The notes beneath the pieces were generated by a model, which had not been told where the DNA came from, ran no database searches, and worked only from the letters and a program-made list of their open reading frames with translations. Source: Deltaproteobacteria bacterium (GTDB lineage Bacteria > Myxococcota > Myxococcia > Myxococcales > 40CM-4-68-19). From it: a stretch of DNA of 64,000 nt. The position numbers and the translations under genes are program-made. Location: NCBI GenBank assembly GCA_005879315.1, contig VBLC01000033.1, positions 124,001-188,000 of the forward strand, written 5' to 3'. Shown piece after piece: positions 36,894 to 44,329 of the stretch; the stretch's first letter is position 1, and each line of letters starts with the position of its first letter.

Positions 36894-37139
36894 CCCGAAT
36901 ACACCGCCAATTACGATGGCAAGGACTATCCGATCACGGGTTCGCCGGTCGCCGACACCGTGTCGCTCAAGCGCATCGACGCGCGAACTTCGGAGCGCGT
37001 CGACAAGAAGGACGGCAAGGTGGTGCAGAAGTTCAGGCGCGTGATGGCCAAGGACGGTAAGAGCCTTACCGTCACCACCGACGGGAAGAATGCCAAGGGG
37101 CAGAAGGTCCACAACGTCGCGGTCTACGACAAGCAATAA
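36894..37139 (+). pseudogene. 5'-truncated remnant of a small secreted protein gene
   Basis: An open frame of 81 codons ending TAA at 37137 but with no start codon or signal peptide. The translation contains YTANYDGKDYPITGSP, ADTVSLKRIDARTSERVDKKD, then VMAKDGKSLTVTTDGKNAKG and VAVYDKQ. I recognise this as the C-terminal half of a widespread family of about 140-aa secreted hypothetical proteins, whose N-terminal half precedes 'YDGKDYP'. That half is missing, and the frame begins 8 bp after the hotdog gene stop, suggesting a deletion that joined the two. Confidence 0.6.
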
Positions 37140-37157
37140 GACCTGGCCCTGAAGGCC

Positions 37158-37886
37158 TCAGCCCGTCTTGGCGCGCGCCGGGTCGTTGTTCTTGCCGTCG
37201 ACGCGCAGGCGCGGCAGCGGCGGCTCGAGCAGCGCACCGCCTGCGCAGCAGCCGTGGACGTGATCGACGCTGCGCGCCTTTTCCCATTCCTGCTGCAGCA
37301 ACTGGAAGAGCCGGCCGACCGAGACGCGGCAGGTGGTGCTGGCGCGGTCGAACTGCAGCCCCGCCTCGCCGTCCTGGGACCAGACCACGGTCGCGCGGCC
37401 CAGGTCAGGCGACAATCCGATCTCGGGAGAGGCGAGCCGGAGGTCCCCTTCGGTCCCCGGCTCCAGCGCGCGAGAAAGCCCACCGCCGATCCGCGCTCCG
37501 GCGATGCTCAGGTCGAGCAGGGTCACCATCTGCTCGGCGCCGTCCGGCCAGCGCACGCGCATCGGCCGGTCCGCGCCAAGCCGCCGCCAGCGCCGCGGAA
37601 CGAGACCGCGGTCGTGCACTTCGCGCGCGAACCGAGTGTTGGGCATGGCCAGCCACAACCCCTGCCCCTCCGCGCGCGCGACCAGGGTGGCGCGCACCAC
37701 GCGGGTCTGCTCGCTCTGCGCGAAGACCATCTCCAGCAAGACGGGCGCACCCGGCGCGAGCATCAGCGTCGGATCGCGAAAGAAGAGCAGCGAGCGCCCG
37801 TCCACGGCGTGGAGATGCGCCTTGAGCTGCTCCACCGAGGAGAAGCGGTGGCGCAAGAGCGTGCTGCGGCGATCGTCCTTCGCCAT
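37158..37886 (-). CDS. PilZ-domain protein
   Basis: 242 aa. The C-terminal half has PilZ signatures: RRWRRLGADRPMRVRW (the RxxxR-type loop) followed by VTLLDLSIAGARIGGG (D-x-S-x-x-G). The N-terminal half (HRFSSVEQLKAHLHAVDGRSLLFFRDP) is a second beta domain as in TIGR02266/PilZ-like pairs of myxobacteria. It likely binds cyclic di-GMP and acts on motility or the envelope. Convergent with the remnant gene at 37139. Confidence 0.82.
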   Translation of the reverse strand: MAKDDRRSTLLRHRFSSVEQLKAHLHAVDGRSLLFFRDPTLMLAPGAPVLLEMVFAQSEQTRVVRATLVARAEGQGLWLAMPNTRFAREVHDRGLVPRRWRRLGADRPMRVRWPDGAEQMVTLLDLSIAGARIGGGLSRALEPGTEGDLRLASPEIGLSPDLGRATVVWSQDGEAGLQFDRASTTCRVSVGRLFQLLQQEWEKARSVDHVHGCCAGGALLEPPLPRLRVDGKNNDPARAKTG

Positions 37887-37953
37887 CGGGCCATTAGAGC
37901 GCCTTGCGGCTGTGCGCTTCTAGGTCCGGATCTGCCCTGGGGTGCGTCAGGAG

Positions 37954-39441
37954 CTACTGCGGCTCCGCCTCCGGGGCGAAGCCCGCCTCGATGCGCCGCA
38001 GCCCGCCCTTGTCGAGGACCAGCGTGGCGCGCTCCTCGTGCGACTCGCGCTGGAACTTGGCCCGCACCGCGACGTGGATTCGATAGCGGCGCGGCGCCTC
38101 GGCGAAGCCGACGCGGCCATCGCTGTCGAGGATGGGCACCTGCTTCATCTCATCCGAGAGCCGGGGGAAGAGCGGCGAGAGGTCGTAGCGGAAGATGTGC
38201 CGCACGGTCGTGACGCCCGTCGCGCCGAGGGAGGGCTGCGGCAGCACCCGGCCGCGGTGGATGTACTGGATGTGCGTGTACGCGAGCGAGGCGCCCGCCT
38301 CGGGATGGAGCGGGTCGGGCCGCGAGCGGACCATCTGGTTGCACGACTCCTTGGCGCGAACCACGATGTCGCGCGAAGGCCGCCGCCGCGCCGGGATGCG
38401 GCAGCGGGTCAGCCGCTGCGCGTGGAAGCGATAGACCTTGCCCGTCAGCCAGGCGCGGCCGATCTCCTTGAGGCGATCGCGCGCGGCATAGAGCGCGCCG
38501 GCGAGGAGGCCGAGCGCCACGATGCCCCAGCCCAGCTCCAGCCGGCGGAGGTCTTCGTGCCGCGCGAGCGCCAGCTGCACACCGAAGACCGCCAGGCCGG
38601 CGACGAGCGCGGTGAACGCGGCGATCCCCTGCTGGACGTACTCGTCGATGGGATCGCTCTCGCGATCGAGGAAGTGCACCTCCTCGAAATGCTTCTTCAA
38701 GAGCGCGGCGCGCTCGACGTAGTGCTCGAGGGTCTCCGGCGAGCGCGCGTCGGGGCAAAGATAGCCGCGCTCGCGGCGGAAGTTGAACTCGCTCTGCACC
38801 GCGCCGCCCACGCGCAGCGAAAGACCTTCGAGCGCGCCGCGCGTCTCGCTGGCGCGCGCCGAGGCGAGCACGGTGCGCACCACCCGATCGGCCTCGCCGA
38901 GCATCTCCAGGAGGCGCAGGCTGACGAACTCGTCCACCAGCGAGCGTTCCTTGGCGATGAGCGCGGAGTCGCCCGCCGCGCCGCCCGTCAATTTCTCCCG
39001 CGCCTCCTGCACGGCGCGCAGCGCGGCGTCGAGCCAGATGGTGAGGAAGTCGCGCCCGCCCAGCGTCTGCTCTTCGACCACCGCTCCGGCGCGGCAGTGG
39101 CGGGTGAATCCGTCGCGCGCCCGCTCGAGCATGTGGGTGAGCGTGACCGCGCCGCGGCGCAGGGAATCGACGGTGCTGTCGTCGGAGGAAGCGGTCATTC
39201 CCGAGAGGCGCGTCAGCCCCTGCAGCTGCTCCCAGGGCGTGCGGTGCGCGACCGCGTTGGTGGGAATCTCCAGCTCGGCCTCGATCAGGTAATCGAGCTT
39301 GTGCCGCTCGGGGAGAGGAACGGAGACGCTCCACTCCAGCCGCGAGGCATCGTGGATGCCGACCCGCACCACGCGGTCGGCCCCGCGAATCTCGGCCAGC
39401 GCCGCCGCTTCCGCTCCAGCATGAGCGGCCGGCGTCGCCAT
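37954..39441 (-). CDS. Large membrane-anchored protein of unknown function
   Basis: 495 aa, not assigned to a family. The N-terminal about 250 residues are soluble and helical (MLERARDGFTRHC, LIAKERSLVDEFVSLRLLEML). Two membrane helices follow at about 272-292 and 302-320 (GIAAFTALVAGLAVFGVQLAL; LGWGIVALGLLAGALYAA). The C-terminal about 165 residues include IQYIHRGRVLPQ and a strand-rich RYRIHVAVRAKFQRES region. Codon bias is that of the neighbours. Monocistronic or preceded by the small ORF at 39464-39592. Confidence 0.65.
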   Translation of the reverse strand: MATPAAHAGAEAAALAEIRGADRVVRVGIHDASRLEWSVSVPLPERHKLDYLIEAELEIPTNAVAHRTPWEQLQGLTRLSGMTASSDDSTVDSLRRGAVTLTHMLERARDGFTRHCRAGAVVEEQTLGGRDFLTIWLDAALRAVQEAREKLTGGAAGDSALIAKERSLVDEFVSLRLLEMLGEADRVVRTVLASARASETRGALEGLSLRVGGAVQSEFNFRRERGYLCPDARSPETLEHYVERAALLKKHFEEVHFLDRESDPIDEYVQQGIAAFTALVAGLAVFGVQLALARHEDLRRLELGWGIVALGLLAGALYAARDRLKEIGRAWLTGKVYRFHAQRLTRCRIPARRRPSRDIVVRAKESCNQMVRSRPDPLHPEAGASLAYTHIQYIHRGRVLPQPSLGATGVTTVRHIFRYDLSPLFPRLSDEMKQVPILDSDGRVGFAEAPRRYRIHVAVRAKFQRESHEERATLVLDKGGLRRIEAGFAPEAEPQ

Positions 39442-39463
39442 CAGCGTCCTGTCGGTCGATCGA

Positions 39464-39592
39464 TCACAGTTTCACCAGCAGCGCGAAGTTGATCCGGTCT
39501 TCTGTCTTTCGCAGATCGGGGGTCAAGCCGTCCACTGTCGAGCCAGGCGGACCAGCGCCTTCGGCGAAGAGGGACCGCCAGGCGACAATCAT
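39464..39592 (-). pseudogene. 42-codon ORF resembling the tail of an outer-membrane protein
   Basis: ATG at 39592 to TGA at 39464, lying within the gap between the 495-aa gene and the permease. The translation ends DLRKTEDRINFALLVKL, an alternating polar/hydrophobic strand reminiscent of a beta-barrel C-terminus, and its codon usage looks coding. It could be a true small protein, the relic of a deleted gene, or chance. The remaining bases of the gap show only the permease leader. Confidence 0.3.
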
Positions 39593-39607
39593 GCTAGAAG
39601 CGCGCGG

Positions 39608-41650
39608 ATGGAGCCCGGGCCACCGCCGGTTCCGAGCGAGCCACCGCCTTTCGGCCCGGTGCCGCCGCCCAGCCGGACGCAGCGCCTCAAGCGGCTGATC
39701 CTCGGCGGTCCCAAGGACCTCCAGGATCCGCAGCTCTTCCGCCACATCTCGCTGGTGGCTTTCCTCGCCTGGGTCGGCCTGGGCGCGGACGGGCTCTCCT
39801 CTTCGGCGTACGGACCTCAAGAAGCGTTCAAGAACCTGGGCGAGCACACCTATCTGGCGGTGCTGCTGGCGGCGGCGACCGCGTTCACGGTGATCATCAT
39901 CGCCGCCGCGTACAGCCGCGTGATCGAGCACTTCCCCTTCGGCGGCGGCGGGTACGTGGTGGCCTCCAGGCTGCTCGGCCCGCGCCTCGGCGTGGTGAGC
40001 GGCTGCGCGCTCCTGGTCGATTACGTGCTCACCATCTCCGTCTCCATCGCCGCCGGCGGCGACGCCGTCTTCAGCGTCTTGCCCGACGGCGACCGCTGGG
40101 CCCGGCTGATCGTGCTCGGCCTTCCCCTCAAGCTGCAGGTGGAGCTGGCCGCCTTCCTCTTGCTGGTGGTTCTCAACCTGCGCGGGGTGAAGGAATCGGT
40201 GACGGTGCTGATGCCCATCTTCCTCGCCTTCCTGGTCACGCATGCAGTGGTGATCGTGGTCGGAATCGGCCTGCACCTGGGGCGGATGGGCGAAGTGGCG
40301 CACGACGTCTCCGCAGGTTTCACGCGCGGAGTCTCCACGCTCGGCTGGGGCGGGCTCGCCCTCCTTTTCCTCCGCGCCTATTCGCTGGGAGGCGGCACCT
40401 ATACCGGCATCGAAGCCGTCTCGAACGGCTTGCAGATCATGCGCGAGCCGCGGGTCCAGACCGGCAAGCGGACCATGGCGTACATGGCCGTCAGCCTGGC
40501 CATCACCGCGAGCGGCATCATCCTCTGCTACCTGCTGCTCGACGTCCGCTACGTCGACGACAACCACACCATGAATTCGCTCCTCGCCATGCGGGTCCTG
40601 GGCAGCTGGCCGATGGGCAAGGCGCTCGTCTTCATCACCCTCATGTCGGAGGCGCTCCTGCTCTTCGTCGCCGCCCAGGCCGGCTTCATCGACGTCCCGC
40701 GGGTGATGGCCAACATGGCGCACGACTCCTGGTTCCCCCACCGCTTCAGCGCGCTGAGCGACCGCTTCACCATGCAGAACGGCGTTCTGCTCATCGGCGG
40801 CGCGGGCTTCTTCATGCTGCTCTACACCCGCGGCGCCGTCGACGCGCTGGTGGTGATGTACTCGATCAACGTCTTCCTCACCTTCTCGCTCACCCAGGCG
40901 GGAATGACCCGCTACTGGTTCACCACCCGCAAGCAGCACAGCGACTGGAAGAGCCACATCTGGATCCATCTGGTCGGCGGCGCGCTCTGCGTCACCATCC
41001 TCGTCATCACCGTCGCGGAGAAGTTCGGCGAGGGCGGCTGGCTGACGGCGGTCGCAACCGGCGCGCTGATCGCGCTCTGCATGGCCATCAAGCGCCATTA
41101 CGAGGGCGTCTTCGAGCGGCTGCGGCGCCTCGACGCCATCCTCGATGCGCTGCCGAGGGGACCGGCGCCCCCGCTCCCGATCGACAAGAAGAAGCCCACC
41201 GCCGTGCTCCTGGTGAGCGGCTATTCCGGCCTCGGCATCCACTCGCTCTTGACCATCCTCAAGCTCTTCCCCCGCGTCTTCCACAACGTGCTCTTCATGA
41301 CGGTGGGCGTGGTCGACAGCGCCACTTTCCAGGGCGTCGAGGAAGTGGAGCGCGTGCGCGCCAAGGCCGAGGAGGACCTGCGCAAGTACGTCGACAACGC
41401 GCGGCGGATGGGGCTCCCCGCCGACTACCGTCTCGAGATCGGCACCGAGGCGGTTTCGACCTGCGTCAAGCTCTCCGAGGAGATCGCCAAGGAGTTCGAG
41501 CGGCCCATCTTCTTCTCCGGCAAGCTCATCTTCGAGCAGGAGCGCTGGTGGGACCGCTTCCTCCACAACGAGACCGCCATGGCCATCCAGCGGCGGCTGC
41601 AGTTCGCGGGGCTCGCGATGGTGGTCCTGCCGGTGCGCGTGCTCGGATGA
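39608..41650 (+). CDS. APC-superfamily permease, KimA-like (probable K+ uptake)
   Basis: 680 aa. A Pro-rich N-terminus precedes about 12 membrane helices (from HISLVAFLAWVGLGADGLSSSAYGP) and a cytoplasmic C-terminal domain (about 520-680) with TAVLLVSGYSGLGIHSLLTIL. The layout and the GLSSSAYGPQEAF motif match KimA-type APC permeases, which import K+ with H+ and can be controlled by cyclic di-AMP. Amino-acid transport remains possible. Start at ATG 39608; convergent with the lytic transglycosylase gene. Confidence 0.8.
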   Translation: MEPGPPPVPSEPPPFGPVPPPSRTQRLKRLILGGPKDLQDPQLFRHISLVAFLAWVGLGADGLSSSAYGPQEAFKNLGEHTYLAVLLAAATAFTVIIIAAAYSRVIEHFPFGGGGYVVASRLLGPRLGVVSGCALLVDYVLTISVSIAAGGDAVFSVLPDGDRWARLIVLGLPLKLQVELAAFLLLVVLNLRGVKESVTVLMPIFLAFLVTHAVVIVVGIGLHLGRMGEVAHDVSAGFTRGVSTLGWGGLALLFLRAYSLGGGTYTGIEAVSNGLQIMREPRVQTGKRTMAYMAVSLAITASGIILCYLLLDVRYVDDNHTMNSLLAMRVLGSWPMGKALVFITLMSEALLLFVAAQAGFIDVPRVMANMAHDSWFPHRFSALSDRFTMQNGVLLIGGAGFFMLLYTRGAVDALVVMYSINVFLTFSLTQAGMTRYWFTTRKQHSDWKSHIWIHLVGGALCVTILVITVAEKFGEGGWLTAVATGALIALCMAIKRHYEGVFERLRRLDAILDALPRGPAPPLPIDKKKPTAVLLVSGYSGLGIHSLLTILKLFPRVFHNVLFMTVGVVDSATFQGVEEVERVRAKAEEDLRKYVDNARRMGLPADYRLEIGTEAVSTCVKLSEEIAKEFERPIFFSGKLIFEQERWWDRFLHNETAMAIQRRLQFAGLAMVVLPVRVLG

Positions 41651-41662
41651 AAAAGCAAGACG

Positions 41663-41695
41663 TAGCCGCTAAGCCGCCTACGGCGGCCGCGGCTA
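41663..41695. terminator. GC-rich hairpin between convergent genes
   Basis: Two stacked stems: TAGCCGC (41663-41669) pairs with GCGGCTA (41689-41695), and GCCGCC (41673-41678) with GGCGGC (41682-41687). No U-tract follows, so it may be a bidirectional pause or Rho-assisted terminator for the permease and mltD-like transcripts. It overlaps the stop codon of the latter gene. Confidence 0.5.
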
Positions 41696-43276
41696 GCTCT
41701 CGCGCACCGCGATGGTCTGCCCCACCTGCAGCGAGCGGGCGCGGCGACCGCTGAGGCCGTTCAGTCGCTTGAGCTTGTCGACCGTGGTGGCGAACTTCGC
41801 GGCGATGGTCCAGAGCGAATCGCCCTGCCGCACGGTATAGAGCGCTCCTGCGACCTGCGCCCGCGCCACGGCTTGCGCGCTCACCGGCGCCGCCGGCCGC
41901 GCTTGCGGACGGCGCTTCTCTTCCAGCTGCTTGCCGGCGAGCAGGCCGTGCGAGGCGGCGGTGGGGATCACCAGCACGCGGCCCACCTTGATCTGCCGGT
42001 AGCTCTTGATGCCGTTGGTGCGGAGGATGGCGGCCTCGGTGACGCCGTAGGCGCGGGCGATCTTGGAGATGGGCTCGCCCCGCTCGACGCGATGCTCGAC
42101 GAAGCTGAGGCGATCGGCGGGCTCGAGCCTGGCGTACTCGGCGAGGAACTTCTCGCGGGTGCCGCGCGGCAAGCGGATGGTCCAACCGCCCGGCGGCGTG
42201 CAGAAGCGGCGCAGCTCGGGATTGAGGTCGTGCAGCTCCTCGAAGGTGATTCCGGCCGCCTTGGCGATGGCGTGCAAGTCGGTCGAGTCGGGGACGAGGG
42301 CCTCCTCGAACTCCCAGGGCTGCTCGTACTCGACGTGGAACCCGAAACGCTCGGGGTGCTTCGCCACCAGCGCGGCCGCGATCAACTTCGGCACGTAGTG
42401 CTTGGTCTCCGCGCGCAGGGTGCGGCCCTTGCCCATCATCCGCCAGAAGTCGGTGGTCTTCTCCTTGCGGATGGCGCGGTTGACCTTGCCTTCGCCGGCG
42501 TTGTACCCGGCCCAGGCCAGATACCAGTCGCCATGGAAGCGGTCCTCCAGATCCTTGAGATACTTCGCCGCGGCGACGGTGGACTTGTAAGGATCGCGCC
42601 GCTCGTCGACCCAGAAGTCGGTGACCAGGCCGTAGCGCTTCGAGGTGCCCACCACGAACTGCCAGAGCCCGGCGGCCCTGGCGAAGGAATAGGCGTAGGC
42701 GTTGAAGCCGCTCTCGATCATCGAGAGGTAGACGAGGTCGAGCGGCAGGCCGTTCTTCTCCAGGACCTCCCGCATCATCGGGATGAAGCGCGAGGACCGG
42801 GCCAGCCAACGGCCGAAATGCTCGCGGGTGTCGGTCTGGAAGAAGCGGATGTACGCCACCACGGCGTCGTTCAGCTCGACGGGGATGTCGTACTTGGCGC
42901 GCAGCTCCGCTTCGCTGATGCCGAGCAGCTCCGGCAAAGTGGCGGAGGCGCCCGCAGCCGGCGCGGGGTCGGCGAGCGGCGCGCCGTCGACGCTGACGCC
43001 CTGGGCGAGGAAGAGATCGCGGGCGAGCGGGTCGAGCGAGTCGAGCCCCACGTGGATGGCGTCGCGCGGCCCTGCTCCTGGCGCCTGCGGCAAGAGCCCG
43101 GCCTTCTCCTCCGCCTTGCGCACCGCCTCCAGCTCGGCGGCGCTCTTCTCCACCTCCGCCTGCGTGGCCGGGTCGTCGGCGGAATCGTCCTGGGCCAGAT
43201 GCGGCTCGGCCACTTCCGGCTCGACGGCGCGCGCCGCAGAGGCGGCGAAGAGTGCGGCGAGAATCAGTCTGCGCAA
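41693..43276 (-). CDS. mltD: MltD-like membrane-bound lytic murein transglycosylase with LysM
   Basis: 527 aa from TTG at 43276 with GGGGAGG 6 nt upstream. A signal peptide (MRRLILAALFAASAARA) precedes a SLT domain at about 140-290, with catalytic Glu in LSMIESGFNAYAYSFARAAG and AWAGYNAGEGKV. Peptidoglycan-binding repeats follow, including a LysM at about 475-523 (YTVRQGDSLWTIAAKF; LQVGQTIAV). It cleaves murein glycan strands to 1,6-anhydro products in the periplasm. Ends at a hairpin shared with the permease. Confidence 0.92.
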   Translation of the reverse strand: MRRLILAALFAASAARAVEPEVAEPHLAQDDSADDPATQAEVEKSAAELEAVRKAEEKAGLLPQAPGAGPRDAIHVGLDSLDPLARDLFLAQGVSVDGAPLADPAPAAGASATLPELLGISEAELRAKYDIPVELNDAVVAYIRFFQTDTREHFGRWLARSSRFIPMMREVLEKNGLPLDLVYLSMIESGFNAYAYSFARAAGLWQFVVGTSKRYGLVTDFWVDERRDPYKSTVAAAKYLKDLEDRFHGDWYLAWAGYNAGEGKVNRAIRKEKTTDFWRMMGKGRTLRAETKHYVPKLIAAALVAKHPERFGFHVEYEQPWEFEEALVPDSTDLHAIAKAAGITFEELHDLNPELRRFCTPPGGWTIRLPRGTREKFLAEYARLEPADRLSFVEHRVERGEPISKIARAYGVTEAAILRTNGIKSYRQIKVGRVLVIPTAASHGLLAGKQLEEKRRPQARPAAPVSAQAVARAQVAGALYTVRQGDSLWTIAAKFATTVDKLKRLNGLSGRRARSLQVGQTIAVRES

Positions 43277-43339
43277 ATGGTCCTCCCCCGCCTCTTTCTA
43301 ACCGGATGGCTTTCTGGGAGGCAAACAACCGGCCGAAGC

Positions 43340-44329
43340 TCAAGATTTCAGGCTGCGGAGAAAGTCGGCTACCGCACGCCGCGCCGCGGCCGGCCGCTCC
43401 AGCTGTGGGACATGCCCGCAGCCCTCGATGATCTCCACCCGCGCGCCCTCGATGCGGGCGAAATCCTCGACGCTGCGCAGCGGCAGCAGGCGATCTTCCT
43501 TGCCCCAGACGATCAGCACCGGGACATGGATGTCGGTCAGCACCTCCATGCCGAGCGAGCGGTCGTTTCCTGTCCGCGCGTCGTCGAGAATGCGCTGCAC
43601 GGTGGAGGTCCCCCAGTGGCGGGCGAAATCGCGGGCGACCAGCCAGAAAGGCCAGGGAGTCCGGTGGAAAAGCAGCGCGGCCATCTGCGCAGCGCCTTGG
43701 TTGGCGTCGCTGAAGGCACGCGGCAGGCCGTTCACCGCCTCGTCCGAGAGCTCGGCCCCGGCGGGATTGAGCCCCGCCACGCCGGCGCACAGCTCTGGCC
43801 GCTCGTGCGCAGTGTAGAGGGCGAGAGCACCTCCCAGAGAATTGCCTACCAGGACCACCTTGCTGTCGTGCTCGCGCTGCAGCTCCTCGGCGCAGGCGAT
43901 GGCGACTGCGCCATACTCGCGCGCCGAGAGCGGACCGTGCAGCGGCTCCGGCGAGCGGCCGTGGCCGGGCAACTCGAGGAGTACGACTCGCCGCGCGAGG
44001 CCGGTGAGTCCTGGAACGAGCGGCGCCATCGAGCTGGCCTGACCGCCGAGGCCGTGCAGCAGCAAGACCGGAGGACCCTCTCCACGACCGGCGAACGCAT
44101 AGCGATGCACTCGATGGCCGGCGAGCGGCGCCGTCCAGCTCTCCGCACCTTGCGCCATGAGCGCCGCGTGCGAAAGGCGCAGCATCGCCTCGAGCGACAG
44201 GTCGGGCACGCAATTGAGCGCGAGCTTTCCGCCCTTGGTCAGGAGCTGACGCGCGGCGAGGCCCAGCCTGCGCTGCTGCGTGAGCAGGGCCAGCCAGAGC
44301 CGGTTCGCTTCGAGGGCGGTGACGCTCAT
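43340..44329 (-). CDS. Alpha/beta-fold hydrolase
   Basis: 329 aa from ATG at 44329. Oxyanion region PPVLLLHGLGGQASSM, nucleophile elbow VLVGNSLGGALAL (Ser in GNSLGG), acid in IVWGKEDRLLPL and His in IEGCGHVPQLERP: a complete triad. An N-terminal helix of about 60 residues precedes the fold. Substrate unknown. The start codon overlaps the tetraheme gene stop (ATGA 44326-44329), so the two are coupled. Confidence 0.88.
   Translation of the reverse strand: MSVTALEANRLWLALLTQQRRLGLAARQLLTKGGKLALNCVPDLSLEAMLRLSHAALMAQGAESWTAPLAGHRVHRYAFAGRGEGPPVLLLHGLGGQASSMAPLVPGLTGLARRVVLLELPGHGRSPEPLHGPLSAREYGAVAIACAEELQREHDSKVVLVGNSLGGALALYTAHERPELCAGVAGLNPAGAELSDEAVNGLPRAFSDANQGAAQMAALLFHRTPWPFWLVARDFARHWGTSTVQRILDDARTGNDRSLGMEVLTDIHVPVLIVWGKEDRLLPLRSVEDFARIEGARVEIIEGCGHVPQLERPAAARRAVADFLRSLKS

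Noticed and set aside
39464..41566. Minus-strand 700-aa frame opposite the permease
   Set aside because: His/Asp/Glu-rich low-complexity translation and an intact permease on the other strand; only its last 42 codons, outside the permease, are considered separately.
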